From assembly GCF_022458985.1 (NCBI RefSeq), contig NC_061779.1, positions 17,529,001 through 17,593,000 on the forward strand: a stretch of 64,000 bases of DNA. Reading direction: 5' to 3'. Both the position numbers and the translations under genes were made by a program. The notes below the pieces were generated by a model. The model made no database searches and was not told the origin of the DNA. It was given only the letters and a program-made list of their open reading frames with translations. The stretch's first letter is position 1. Each line of letters opens with the position of its first letter. This stretch comes from Mugil cephalus. Its lineage: Eukaryota > Chordata > Actinopteri > Mugiliformes > Mugilidae. This document shows positions 1 to 10,879 of this stretch, in pieces.

Positions 1-3000
1 CTGCTGCAGTACAGGAAGGATGCAAGGTAAGAAACACAAGGAGAGGCAACAGCTTTACTCTACAAGCATCACTTCTTGATTTTCTCTTGGTAGGATATAT
101 TTTACGTTAGCTACATCATATCTTCCTTCTTCGCCTTTAGGTCTGACTCATGGCAGCTGGTACAGTCAGAGTGCCTCCCCTCCTCAGTCAACAACGTGGG
201 CTGCTCTCCCTTCCAGTTTCATGAGTCCACAATCTACAGTCCAGTTAACAGCTCAACATGGACACGGGTCACGGTCCAGCTACCAGACCACGTCTCCTCA
301 GGGTAGGAGAGCACGCATTGTACTTCGCTGTAGTGTAACACATCTAGACGTCTCTACGTTGCTGAATCGTACGCTTTTTCTGAGTTGTTGCATATTTCCA
401 GTGCTACCCAGTTCCGCTGGATTCAAAAAGAGGGGACGGGAGAGCGCCAGAGCTGGGGAGTGGACCACGTTTACATTGGCGAGGCCTGTCCTGGGCTCTG
501 CAGCGGCCACGGATACTGCACCAGCGGAGTTGTCTGCATCTGTGATGAGGGACACCATGGTGGGCCACAAACAGCATATTATATTCATTTGTTCTGTCCA
601 CGACGTGGAGGGGTTTTGTTGTTAAATGATGTTGACGAGTGAGCGCAAGAGGTTTTTACTTTCCCACATTTATCACTTCCCCTCCGCCTCCTCTTATTTC
701 AACAGGTGACGACTGCTCCCTCTCCAGCAGTGACCTGCCCAGCTCCATAAAGGACAACTTTGAGTCTGGCAGTGTGTCTCAGGAGAGCTGGCAGCTGATC
801 CAGGGTGGGGGAGTGGGCAGCGGCTGTGGACAGCTGTCACCACACGCCCACGGAGACTCGCTTTATTTTAATGGCTGTAAGATGAGGCAGGCAGTTACCA
901 AACCGCTGGACCTCACTAGAGCCAGGTACAGGTACTATCAAAACATAAATAAACTAACTGCGTACAGATCTATCCACTCAATCCATAGCTGGAAGTGATT
1001 GGTCTCTACAGTTGGATCTGTAATTAACTACCTTTAACATTTTTGTCCTACCTTCTCTGTCTCCCTGCAGTAAGATCATGTTTGTGCTGCAGATCGGGAG
1101 TGTGGCACAGACAGACAGTTGTAACATAGCTCTGGATCAGGCGGACACAGTCGACCGGGCCGTGCTGCTACAATACAGCGTCAACAATGGGGTCAGTTGG
1201 CACGTTATCGCCCAGCACCAGCCCAAAGACTTCATAAAGGCCCAGAGAGTTTCCTACAACATTCCACTGTGAGTAACGCAACGAGACACCAGAGACACTG
1301 GGACACTCATAACTGGCTTTAGCCTTCACATTAAAAACCATCCTGACTTGACACGCCGGCTCAGCCTGTATCTGAAGCGGGTTGCCGTAGCAACACAAAT
1401 GCGGTTAAATCTTCTGTTTTATAGCAACACTTCGACATGCTAACATCAAATTAGTGATTAGACGCCCCATTTACAACACTGAGTGTCAACCTTCAGTGGT
1501 TCATCTTCTATCGAGGTTTCAGAGTAGGTTTTATAAAGTGTCGCGCAAAACTTTGTATAGTTTTTGACAATATATTAATAAAATTGAATTGATTTGAATA
1601 GTTCAACCCAGAAGCTGCAAGAATTAGGCTTCAGCCCGTCCCTCACACAGGTTCCTCACATCTCATTTGTTATTCAGCTCTTTACTTGAGGTTACAGTCG
1701 ACAGAATGCCAAGACGTGTGTACGGTTTAGCCTGTTTCCTGAAGCACTGAGCAATGCTTCATTTAATTAGCGTCTTACAAGATGGTTATGATTGTTCTCA
1801 ACTTTATTTCGAAACGCATATTAATAAATGGTATTTCTGACTTAGTGTTAACAATAATAACCTTCAAAGCGTCTATCAAGAATTATTGGACGTGGAAGCC
1901 AGAAGCATCCAACGTGCATTAATTCCTGATAATGAACACATCATTGTGCATCATCCCATGGAGAATCTTGCCTTTATTAATGATAGATAATACTACAAAT
2001 GTCAGTTAGTCATTAATAACAGGGTAATGTTTTTCTACAGCAGACTAATAAGTTTGCACTTGTGTTGATAAATGGTTGATAAACACACTCTCAGATTTAT
2101 CTGGCAAGGATGTTGTTTGGCGTATAACTGGTCCAGGAAGTTTAAAGATAACAAATTATTTATTAACCATTATCTGTCATTAACTAACAGTGTGGTAGAC
2201 ACCATTAGACTGGTTTGAAGCTGACGTAAACACTGACATACTTGTTGACCCTACGGTGTCTCCATGATCTCTCCAGTGAGGCGAGGGTTAAAGGGGTGAT
2301 GCTGCGATGGTGGCAGCCACGACACGATGGTGCAGGACACGACCAGTGGGCGTTGGACCATGTGGAAGTAGTTCTGTGAGTACCCAATTCCCAGCCGGCC
2401 GCCGGCCTCCCAGACTGGCCCCCAACAGAGTTCCTGATCTGCCCCTCTTTCTACCTCTGCCTCGCCCGTGCAAACGGCTCCCTCTGCTCCACACTAACAC
2501 AGGAAAACAGTTTACACACAGATCCGAGCGCGTCTATGTGCTGCTCACCGCCCACAACAAACGTCTGAGCAGTCACTTGTTTTATATGCTAATCACAGCT
2601 TCTGGCGTCAGGCGAGCAGACTCGAAAAATGCACTGCTTTGCTGTGAATGTTTCTGTTTGTGGACGGCAGGTCTGTGGACAACAGATCAACTGCTGCTGT
2701 CAGATCATCATATTTTCAGTGTTTTGTAGAGTCCATGCATCAAAACAACTTCAGTCAAGGATTGATGTATCTTTCCACTAACCTGCCTCAAAGGTTTTAA
2801 AATGTATCAAATTTACATCGTGAATATAGTTGAATAATAGCGACAGTAAATTTGAGCATTGTTTGCTTTTGTAAACAATCCGTTCATATGTCCATTCATA
2901 ATTCACACGCAGTATTTTCATTTGCAGTCGACCCATGTGGCCTTTATAAAGCATGGTGGATATCAGATCATCCTGTACAGTCGAGGAGACAGTGATGGTG

Positions 3001-6000
3001 GCTTCACCTTTTATTAAATAGTGTGTTCTGTTCAACTGTGAACTCATAGTCTGACTGGTCTATTTTTGTTTTTTTTACTGTCACATTCATCTCCTGCAAA
3101 TAATTGCATTATTGTATTTCTTTCTTCAGGAACTAAAATGTTCTTCACTGATTGTTCTTCTCTTTCTTTTCCCCATTTTTTACATTTGTACTGCATTCTA
3201 GTTTGTAACCTGGACCAGTAAATTTTCCCCCCACGTGGAAGACAGTTACAACTTAAGCGGAGATTCTGCAGGGCACTGAAGATATTATGAACTTGGTTTA
3301 CATTATTCTGAACATATTCTTAACATGGCAACACTTCAAAGCATTTTAAATGCATTTCCTGCATGTTGCTGTGGGTATTAGAGCAATAGTCCCTCCCCTT
3401 ATTGTTCGTTGGGATGTGTACCCGGAGCATTTCAAATGCTGCGTACAACAGCCATGTCCTGTACAGACTATGCACACAAACACACACCTATGCCTAACCT
3501 GAACTCTCCCTGGTCTACGCGGCCGTGACCTGTCCCACTCCCCTCCCGTGCACTCGCTCAGTTTTCAACAGTGTCTGCTGAAAAGAGTGACCGTGATCCT
3601 CACACTCTGCTCTCTTGTTTATTTCTCTCTGTTCGCCACCCCTTCAACGCATCCTTCCTCCTCCTGCTCAACCCCTTGTTTTGCTCCACGTGCCCTTCTT
3701 CCCTGCTGCTTTATGTCACCGACGTGGTTTATCCTGTGGTCACGCTTTCTCCTCTGCTTGTGCTGCATCTTTTCCTTCCTTGTGTCATCCTCCTCCTCCT
3801 CCTTCTTGTCCTTTCTTTTCTCTAAACTCCTCCTCCTTTGCCTCTTTCCCTGTTTATCGTACCATTCCTCCATACGACGGATGGACTGCTGCTATGTCCT
3901 TGCTCTGTCTCTTCACCTCTACCTGCGGTTATTTTCTCCACTGTCTCCTCGCCCATTTCCCACCGACGTCCCCTCTGCTCTCCATTTCTCCGTCTTACTT
4001 GTTTAATTTCCTCTTTCTTCCCTCTCTGCGCTCACTTCCTCCTTGAACCTCTGACTATCTTTCTGCCTTCTCTCCTTCCCCCCCCCCACTTTGGGCCCCT
4101 GCCTCCCCAGGCCGGGGCTCCTACCCCCCCAGACTTTTCTGCGAGACAGCAGTCCTCTCCTCCTGCCTCCCCCCTCTCGCGCTCTAACCTCTGCTCTCTT
4201 CTGTATTCTGCTCCCTCTGGCATGGCTGTAGTGTGAGGTAAGTTCACCGCCTCCTCCTGAATGCAGCCCCCTCCCTCCCTCCCCCTCCACCCTCCCCCCT
4301 CCCCCTCCCGCCCGAGCCCTCCTCTCTCCGTGTAACACTGCAGACATCCTTCCTTCGATTTCACGTACACGCCCAGCCCTCCTTCAACATCACCATGGTC
4401 ATCTCCATGCTCTCGCCTTAACTTACGCCCCAGGCAGGTCAAAGGGCAGACCAGCTGCTCACAGCGTTCAGGTGGAGGCTCACTGACGAAAACAATCTAA
4501 CGCACACACAGGAAATCAAACAGGCACAGTGGACGGAGGGACGAACAGAGCAGGGAAATCAGTAAATGTGGTGCCCAACGATTTTGAAATGACTTGCATC
4601 AATGCGACGTCACAACATGAGAGCTATTCTCTAATAAATGATTTTGATCTGAATATGCACCTCGAGGCATTTTTAGTGTGATAGCGTGCATACAGAACTA
4701 TCAGTGGTACTGTGTTTGTGTGTATATGTGTGATGTAATCCATCACTATACCTGTATCTGTATGTTTTGTTCTTGCTGCTTTCTCAACTACAGACTGTGT
4801 CTCTGACCTGGCTGCTAATTAACAGGCCGACACGAACAATGATGTGACCCTTCCTGAGTTTTTTTTACTTTTTTTTTTTACTGTTTGTTTGTGCAGTGTT
4901 TATCAAGCTGTACCAGTGAATGATTTGTGGGTTTACATTCGTTTATCAGCATCAGCTGTAATGCAGGGCATCCCACATCATTATTTATTTATTTATTTTT
5001 TCTCAAAATGAACACACATTTGAACCACGGATGTTTTTTTTTTTTGTCAACCTCCTCCGTCCCTGCATGGCTTTACGGGTCGACTGTTGCCACGGCTCCA
5101 TCTTTTTTCATTCATGGCTGTTTGTCTGTCTGAGGACGACGACAACAACATGACTCTGAGCCAGGAGCTTCCTCCTCACGCCTCTCTCACACACACGCGC
5201 TCTCAAAACCCAGCGTACCAGCCATGTCTCCCATCCACTCTCACGGCATCAACCATCTCACTCTCTCTCTCACACACACACACACACACGCTCCATCTCC
5301 TGCCACCCCCTGCCCTTCCTGCCCTCCTCCCTGCTTCGCAGAGGCCCCTGCCTGCCCTGGCTGCACTCCTGGCTCACTGGCACCGCCCTGCTGGATGGAA
5401 GAGGCAATGATCAGGCTAAGAAAGAGTGATCTTCCGCAGCTTTCTTTCTGTGACTTAGTTTTAAAACCTTCCCTTTCCTGCTCCCGATCCTGCACTTTTA
5501 TGGCCTTTTTTTATTTATTTTTTTTAATTTTTCGATTTTCTGTTAACTCCGACCTCAAACACTCAGTGTCCGAGTTTCTTCCGTGCATTTGTGTTAGTGC
5601 ATTCGTAGACTCCCCACGTCCCACGTCTTGTCCCGTGATATTTGGTCCACCAAATGACACGTGTAGCTGTCACCGCCACCATGTGCTCCATCTAGCTGCC
5701 TCTCATTTGTGCAGAATGTAAACAAATCCAGGTGTGTAAAGTAGCGCCACCCATCCTCTGAGATCCATGCAGCTGTTGAGTGTTTGAGGTTTTTTGAAAC
5801 TAAAATGCCAGCATGAACTTGTGCGAGAGAGAGCGTGGAAGCCGCATTCGACCACTGGTGTGTCCGCGTGCATGGGTTAGAGTGCGTGCGCATGTGAGCG
5901 TGTGGATTCGTGGCGGCCTCTACCGTGTCACTAACGTTGGCACTTTTTCCCTCCCTTTTTACTTTCTTCTTACCCCCTGCAGCACACGTAAACAAAACTA

Positions 6001-6079
6001 CATGATGAACTTTGCCAGACAGACCGGCATGCGTCACTACTACAGCCGCAAGAGGCGGGCACTGCAGCAGCGTGCCTGA
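1..6079 (+). CDS. reln: Reelin, C-terminal exons (5' part outside the window)
   Basis: Secreted extracellular-matrix glycoprotein that guides neuronal positioning through VLDLR/ApoER2. Coding exons: 1-26 (partial), 141-302, 402-559, 706-925, 1071-1268, 2277-2375, optional microexon 4232-4237, 5983-6079. All internal borders are AG/GT and phase is kept: 960 nt, or 966 with the microexon, ending at a TGA at 6077-6079. The translation covers the end of repeat 7 ([11 protein letters not shown], then [17 protein letters not shown]), an EGF-like module with the core CSGHGYC in 402-559, repeat 8 ([47 protein letters not shown]) and the C-terminal region [12 protein letters not shown]. It closely follows mammalian RELN as I know it. 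The basic tail [10 protein letters not shown] keeps a furin-type site. The identification is very secure; the splice borders were read by eye. Confidence 0.95.
1269..2276 (+). other. reln intron, nothing recognised
   Basis: AT-rich intron between the exons ending at 1268 and starting at 2277. No open frame with protein-like content, no terminal repeats and no RNA gene seen. Confidence 0.6.
3580..4345 (+). promoter_or_regulatory. Pyrimidine-rich intronic tract around the reln microexon
   Basis: About 750 nt of the intron are strongly C/T biased on the sense strand, with runs such as tcctcctcctcctcc and stretches of C. The microexon lies near the 3' end of the tract. Such tracts act as long polypyrimidine regions and PTB-binding silencers around neuronal microexons. 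The bias is seen directly; the role is inferred. The same bias produces spurious long open frames on both strands here. Confidence 0.5.
4232..4237 (+). CDS. reln: reln 6-nt alternative microexon (Val-Ser)
   Basis: The hexamer TGTGAG is bounded by ...ggctgtag and gtaagttc, a good acceptor and a strong donor. The preceding exon ends in phase 2 with CT (2374-2375) and the last exon begins CACACG (5983). Inserting the hexamer gives CTT GTG AGC ACA CGT, i.e. Leu-Val-Ser-Thr-Arg; skipping it gives Leu-Thr-Arg. Mammalian RELN has an alternative six-nucleotide exon that adds Val-Ser at exactly this place and is included mainly in neurons. The pyrimidine-rich sequence upstream suits PTB/SRRM4-type control, which is inference. 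Confidence 0.85.
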
Positions 6080-7540
6080 ATCCAGCCAGTGGGGACTCGT
6101 CCTCTGACCTGCCAATCACACATCGACCCGCCTACACACGTCCTCATTCTCCTGAAGACATATCACCCTGTTGAGACCCATTCACCGGTGGATTCCAGTC
6201 AGCCTTAGACTTCCCTCCACACGTCCTACCCTCAAACACGGGCCACCCAATCAGTTTACGCTCCGGCCAATCAAGACCCGACCACACGGGTCGGCGGGAA
6301 TGAAACTCAGAAGGAAGGAGTGAAGCGGCCATTTTGTTTACTTTTTTTCCTCATGGATGGTCGGGGTTTCTAGTTGTTTTGTAATTGTTGCTGTGGTTCC
6401 TCCGATTCCTGTGCCCATCCGCGATGTCCCCTCCCTCTGGTCCCCCTCCCCTCCCCGCCCTGCTTTTCCTGCCACACTGTGAAATTGAGAGATAATATAT
6501 CACTGCTGAACTGACCAGCCAATTGGAGAGTAGCCTCCCAGTTCCACTGAGCCGCCAGGGTGGAGGACCGCTCCACTGTCTCCAAACAGGAGAAAGACCA
6601 CAATGATGATGTTGACCATGAAGAGGAATGACGGCGACGGAGAAGCGTAAAAAAAAAAAGGAAAAAAAAAAGAGTACTGTGTTCTTGCTGTTCTGTGTGT
6701 CTGTGGGTTCTTTTTGTGATGAGTTGACTGTGGTGTTCTGTTCGTTTGTTCGTTCGTTTTCTACTAATTCATATGCTTTTTGGGAGGGGGGGAAGGGAGG
6801 GGAGGGGAGGGCGGTGCAGGGTTCTGGGTTCTGTTTCTTTTTCCTCATTTATTTGGATCAGGGGTGGCCGGGGCGAGAAGAGCCCAAACCACCACACCAA
6901 GAAGGAACAAAAGAACGATTTGCACGACGACGGAAAGGATAAAAAAAAAGAAAATTAAAGACTGAACAGCGATTTTAGTTTTTTGTTTTTTTTAATCATT
7001 TTTTTTATATATGTTGGTTCCCGAAAATACAGATATTTATGGTAAATGGTTCTTCACGTAACCTATTTAAGATGCACTGTGCGTGAAATCTGTATGTTAT
7101 TTTCTAGTGTTAAGTTATTAGGCAGTCGAGTCAGGCTCTCGGACTGCATCATCTCCCCTCTTCCTTCACTTCCCTCTTCTCTTGTGCTGTTTCCCTCCTT
7201 CCCATCCTCTCTCTCTCTCTATCCCTATCTCTCTTTATCTCTCTCTCTCTCTCTGCTGATTTCTGATACCTGGAGGTGAGGCTCTATCAGTGTTGTTTTT
7301 TGAAGTCTGTGTAATATGGACCCTCTGCCCTCAGTGTAACTCCAGTATAGCAATCTCCTGTATATATATGTATATCCACTATGGGGAGACCCAGCAGCCT
7401 TATAAAAGGGAAATAAAGAACTGTCCAAACCTCATACTGTACACACGGCTTCAGCTGCTCTCTTTCACTCTTAAAAGATAAGCCTGGTTCTTGTCTAGCG
7501 TATACTTTTCTTTACTGTCAATAAATCTCCACAGTGAACT
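6080..7540 (+). other. reln: reln 3' untranslated region and poly(A) signals
   Basis: After the TGA at 6077-6079 there is no further coding exon. The stretch contains G-rich (6781-6810), A-rich and CT-rich (7200-7255) low-complexity segments and ends near two AATAAA hexamers at 7412-7417 and 7520-7525. The mature end is probably shortly after one of these; which one is used cannot be told from sequence. Confidence 0.65.
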
Positions 7541-7754
7541 AGTCCGCCTCTCAACGACGTCTGATTTCCTTTCTCTGTTTGTGTTCCTCGACTTCGAGAC
7601 CATTTAATCCCAACAGCAAAAATAAATCTTTAAATGTGGCCACGGTGAAGCGACATGTAATGTGTTTTCAGTAGTTTTTGGACAACAACATAGATGAATC
7701 GCTTACATCAGGCATTAGAAGTAGACTTCACCTCCTCGTATAAACTGACTCAGT

Positions 7755-8334
7755 ACTCAGTGCGTTTACATGCAGACCTTAATCGAGCTATGCTCAAAAA
7801 TTTCTCTCTTTCTCACTACAGTCCTTTTTACAGTCTACATGCAGCGCAAGAAAATCGAATAACTGTTCTCCTCTTCCACACTAGGTGGCGATACGTGTCT
7901 TTTCAGCGGGTTAATACGGCCCGATTTCCGGCTGGCCTATTACGTGATATAATAAACAAGAGTCGTTCATGCGGCAGATCGGCATTTCAAACAACAACCA
8001 GACGGATAATAGTACATGTTTAAATCTTGTACGTAATGTTCGCGCTACTTCTGGTGCAGGTAAAATCCGCTCTATCCCTCAGACGGCTCCGTTTCTCTTC
8101 TTCTACGCCCGGCTTTCTTGGACGTGTTTGTTCCGGGGTCACACGCCAGCGCAGCGGTGGTGGAGCATGCGCACACGCATTATCCGATGAAAACTCCGAT
8201 TCCAATCGCATTATCTGGGTGTCTCAATCGGACAATGACAATGACGCGTTTACATGCACCTAAGTTCTCATGTCATAGTCCGATTAAGGCAATAATTCGT
8301 TTTTTTTCCACGTGCATGTAAACGCACTGAGTGA
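7755..8334. mobile_element. Non-autonomous inverted-repeat (MITE-like) element
   Basis: The left end reads ACTCAGTGCGTTTACATGCA at 7755-7774. Its exact reverse complement TGCATGTAAACGCACTGAGT occurs at about 8313-8332. Degenerate inner copies of CGTTTACATGCA and CCGATTAAGGC occur near the right end. No transposase frame lies between. No clear target-site duplication was found, so the superfamily is not assigned. It separates the reln 3' end from the Ly6 genes. Confidence 0.65.
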
Positions 8335-8397
8335 GTTGTTTGTGAGCGAATGAGTTTGAAAACATCCGAAAGACCTTAGAACATCATTGTGGAAATA

Positions 8398-8403
8398 TTT
8401 ATT
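8398..8403 (-). terminator. Poly(A) signal of the first Ly6 gene
   Basis: TTTATT on the + strand is AATAAA on the - strand, 212 nt after the stop codon at 8615. It is the nearest canonical signal. Confidence 0.5.
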
Positions 8404-8614
8404 TTAAGAACAAGCATCTATTCATAAAAACAGTCCAGGTTTTCCCAGATTAAAATGAAAATGTCTCTGCGGTCACCTCGTTGCAAACACCACACACTAA
8501 AGCCGGCCTTCAGCCTTACACCAGGCTGAAGCCTTGGTTCAGTGCGCCTACACAAACATCCGCCCTTCGACTTCAACCACGTCCGACGCTCACGACACAC
8601 CGGCTCTTTTCCTG

Positions 8615-8992
8615 TCACGAGCCGCCAGATATCGCAGCTACAGCCATGAGCGTCACGATGACGTAGAGAGGTTTAGCCGCGACGCCCGAGTTACAGTACG
8701 ACCGGTCACAGCAGGCGTAGCTCAGCGTGTAGGCCGTCCCCATGAAGATGTAGCGCCGCTGGCGGCCGCAGAACCTTTTCGCCGAGCATCCTCTGGCTGA
8801 CAGAGCGCTGAGGTTGCCGTAGTGACCGTCCGCCGTGTGGCACAGCTGGTTGGGAGGACACTGGGTCAGGATGAGCTCGGCCGTCTCCCCATTCTTCAGG
8901 ATGGGCTGGTAGTAGCAACGCAAGTTGCCACAGAGCAGAGGTGGGACGAGAAAGTAAAGCCACAAAGATGCGACGAGCAAGAGCTGCAACAT
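8615..8992 (-). CDS. Ly6/uPAR three-finger protein with GPI-type tail (SPACA4/Bouncer-like)
   Basis: 125-aa protein with a signal peptide (MLQLLLVASLWLYFLVPPLL), one Ly6/uPAR domain from NLRCYY to the closing CCDRSYCN, then a short linker and a hydrophobic tail (PLYVIVTLMAVAAI) typical of GPI anchoring. The Met at 8992 is preferred to the upstream in-frame Met because a splice acceptor (tgtttcag) lies between them, at 9000-9001. The whole mature protein is in one exon, as in SPACA4. The domain lacks the second and third cysteines of the canonical set: the usual CxxC reads CYYQ. It shares the LSARGC motif with the neighbouring gene at 9884-10309, so the two look like an old tandem pair. Probable role: cell-surface protein, possibly on gametes; the exact orthologue is not known to me. 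Confidence 0.75.
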   Translation of the reverse strand: MLQLLLVASLWLYFLVPPLLCGNLRCYYQPILKNGETAELILTQCPPNQLCHTADGHYGNLSALSARGCSAKRFCGRQRRYIFMGTAYTLSYACCDRSYCNSGVAAKPLYVIVTLMAVAAISGGS

Positions 8993-9009
8993 GTTCAGCC
9001 TGAAACACA

Positions 9010-9626
9010 CAAGGATTACAACAGCTATTGTTCAGCGCTTCCATGACCTTAAGACACCTATGAGAGTATTAATAAAAAAAACAGTACATCAGTTGTTGAG
9101 ATGAGTATGTGTCAAGCTCCAAAAAGACATGATGTTATCTAAGCTCTTCTTGTCTAGTAAATGTCCTCATCTTCAGATTTCCCTTCCTTGGATCTCCAAG
9201 CCAAGACCTCATAGTTTTCTCAGATTTTGACAAAGCTCTTCAAGAGTCGGTGGCAGAAACTAATCTATTGTGATGACTTTGCTAGCTAAGAAAAAGTGAT
9301 TCAAAGAACATAACACTGAGCTGGAGAAACCTTGGAGGAGGTTTTGACACAGCTGAGAATGATCTCCACTGATTGTTCCAAGTTTAAACAGTTTCTGCCT
9401 GTGACGGTGAAAAGACAGAAGCAGTTACAGTGTGCAGCTTAAAGAGGACTCGCCTTGTCGTTTTTAAGATTTGAAATCTGATCAAAACCGCTCAGAGCTT
9501 CTCCCGACGAACTCTGGTCTCACCTCCGGCTCCAGACCTACCTGCCCGCACAGACCACGCCTTCCAAGCACACCTGCTTAATGAAATGCATTCACTACAC
9601 GAGGTGGGAGTTTTATCGCGGCGCTC
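9010..9626. other. Spacer between the two Ly6 genes, no gene seen
   Basis: Probably contains non-coding 5' sequence or a 5' exon of the 8615-8992 gene, since that exon begins at a splice acceptor (9000-9001). No coding exon or repeat was recognised. Confidence 0.4.
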
Positions 9627-9632
9627 TTTATT
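9627..9632 (-). terminator. Poly(A) signal of the second Ly6 gene
   Basis: AATAAA on the - strand, about 250 nt downstream of the stop codon at 9884. Confidence 0.45.
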
Positions 9633-9883
9633 TTGCTGCGTTTGTCAGAACAGAAACAATGTCGGTAGTAACTCTAGAAGTCCAGGAGGATGGCTGACAA
9701 GTCCACCTTCTTCTCTCTGGAGTGCACACAAAATGCAGGGAGGCATTTTCTCATTTGTACATTTTGCAAAAAAACAACAAAACAGCAGTGGTCACAAGGC
9801 TTCAAATATTTGCCTAAACCTTTCGGAGACTCAGTTAAGCACCCATGTCCATCAGGCCTCTCCCTTGTCTTCAACACGTTCTC

Positions 9884-10309
9884 CTAAGCTCTAGTGGCAG
9901 GTGAAGCAGCTGTCGTTGATGATGTGTAATTCGCGCACGAATCCCGAGTCTCCTCCCTAAGAACGTTGTTCACGCTGTCTGTTTTTTCTGAGACTACCCC
10001 CAGCAGCATCTTGAGGTTGCCGTCGAGCTTCGGCGCCCCGTTGCATTTGTCTTCGCAGCAGCATCCGTGGCTGACGTTGTATTCGGTTCCGCGGTATGAG
10101 AGGATCTGGTGGGAGCCGCAGAGGTCGCTGTCCACGCAGCCCCGAGCAGACAGGACGTGGACCGAGCCGTAGCGGCCCCTGGAACTGGAGCAGCGCTGGT
10201 GAGGTAGACACTGGCTGGTGACGTTCGGGCAGGGCTGGCCTTTGCGCTGCAGAGGACAGTGGTAGCACAGCAGGCTGTCCAGAGTGACGGCTGGGAAGAG
10301 CAGAGCCAT
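9884..10309 (-). CDS. Ly6/uPAR three-finger protein, Bouncer/SPACA4-like, no GPI tail
   Basis: The Ly6 domain runs from LLCYHCPLQRKG to GCCCEDKCN, with the full canonical cysteine set and one extra Cys. It carries two N-glycosylation sequons, NVT after the third Cys and NVS just before the CCC. This arrangement, and the single-exon domain, recall the egg protein Bouncer and SPACA4; that link is from memory and is moderate. The Met at 10309 has good context (gtcATGG) but leaves a very short signal peptide. The frame is open upstream to an acceptor at about 10357, adding GPRRFLTSAPLV, which makes a better signal peptide and implies an unseen 5' exon with the true start. After the domain the frame continues about 50 residues to a stop without any hydrophobic tail, so a secreted form or a further spliced exon is implied. 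Confidence 0.68.
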   Translation of the reverse strand: MALLFPAVTLDSLLCYHCPLQRKGQPCPNVTSQCLPHQRCSSSRGRYGSVHVLSARGCVDSDLCGSHQILSYRGTEYNVSHGCCCEDKCNGAPKLDGNLKMLLGVVSEKTDSVNNVLREETRDSCANYTSSTTAASPATRA

Positions 10310-10632
10310 GACCAACGGGGCGGAGGTCAGGAACCGGCGTGGGCCCGACACACTGACGTAAACCCACACACACACACAGTTAAATATGGAAGGAAACCAT
10401 AATCCAGAATCATCTTCACTTGTTCGTGTAGCCGTGCTGTTCACCTGTTCTGTCTCTGTGAACCCATCTTCCCGTATGAAAAACGGATAAGTCAACACAC
10501 GGGAACCCTCAATCACCAGAGAACCATCTGATTGCCGAGCAGAAACAGGTGTGTCTTTAAAGCTGCTGCACACGTAGTTGGAGAAATACACCCACACAAC
10601 AAACCGCTTTTGAAATTGGTTTTGGCTCCCAG

Positions 10633-10638
10633 TTTATT
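10633..10638 (-). terminator. Poly(A) signal of the SMIM29-like gene
   Basis: AATAAA on the - strand, about 240 nt past the stop codon at 10880; no other gene lies between. Confidence 0.45.
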
Positions 10639-10879
10639 ATCCACATCACTTTATCGTTCAAAACACTTTTGTACAATGTTTAAAAAGAATCTCAACTGAG
10701 ACGGAAAAAAAAGACAAGAACAAACAGGCCTGCAGTGCCATCTGGTGTCCGCTGTGGAGAACATGAGGAAGAGATTTCTGAGAAATGATTCATCCCTCAT
10801 TCATTCAGTGTCACTTTCTGTTACACAGCATGTACAGTAAAGGTGAAGTTCTCTTGACGCTCCATTCTTGATGTTTGGC

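Noticed and set aside
3548..4236. Long overlapping open frames on both strands
   Set aside because: They are Leu/Ser/Pro-rich or Lys/Glu/Gly-rich products of the pyrimidine-rich tract, with no domain and no codon signal.
5594..6115. 173-codon open frame on the - strand
   Set aside because: Antisense to the last reln exon and its intron; no domain.
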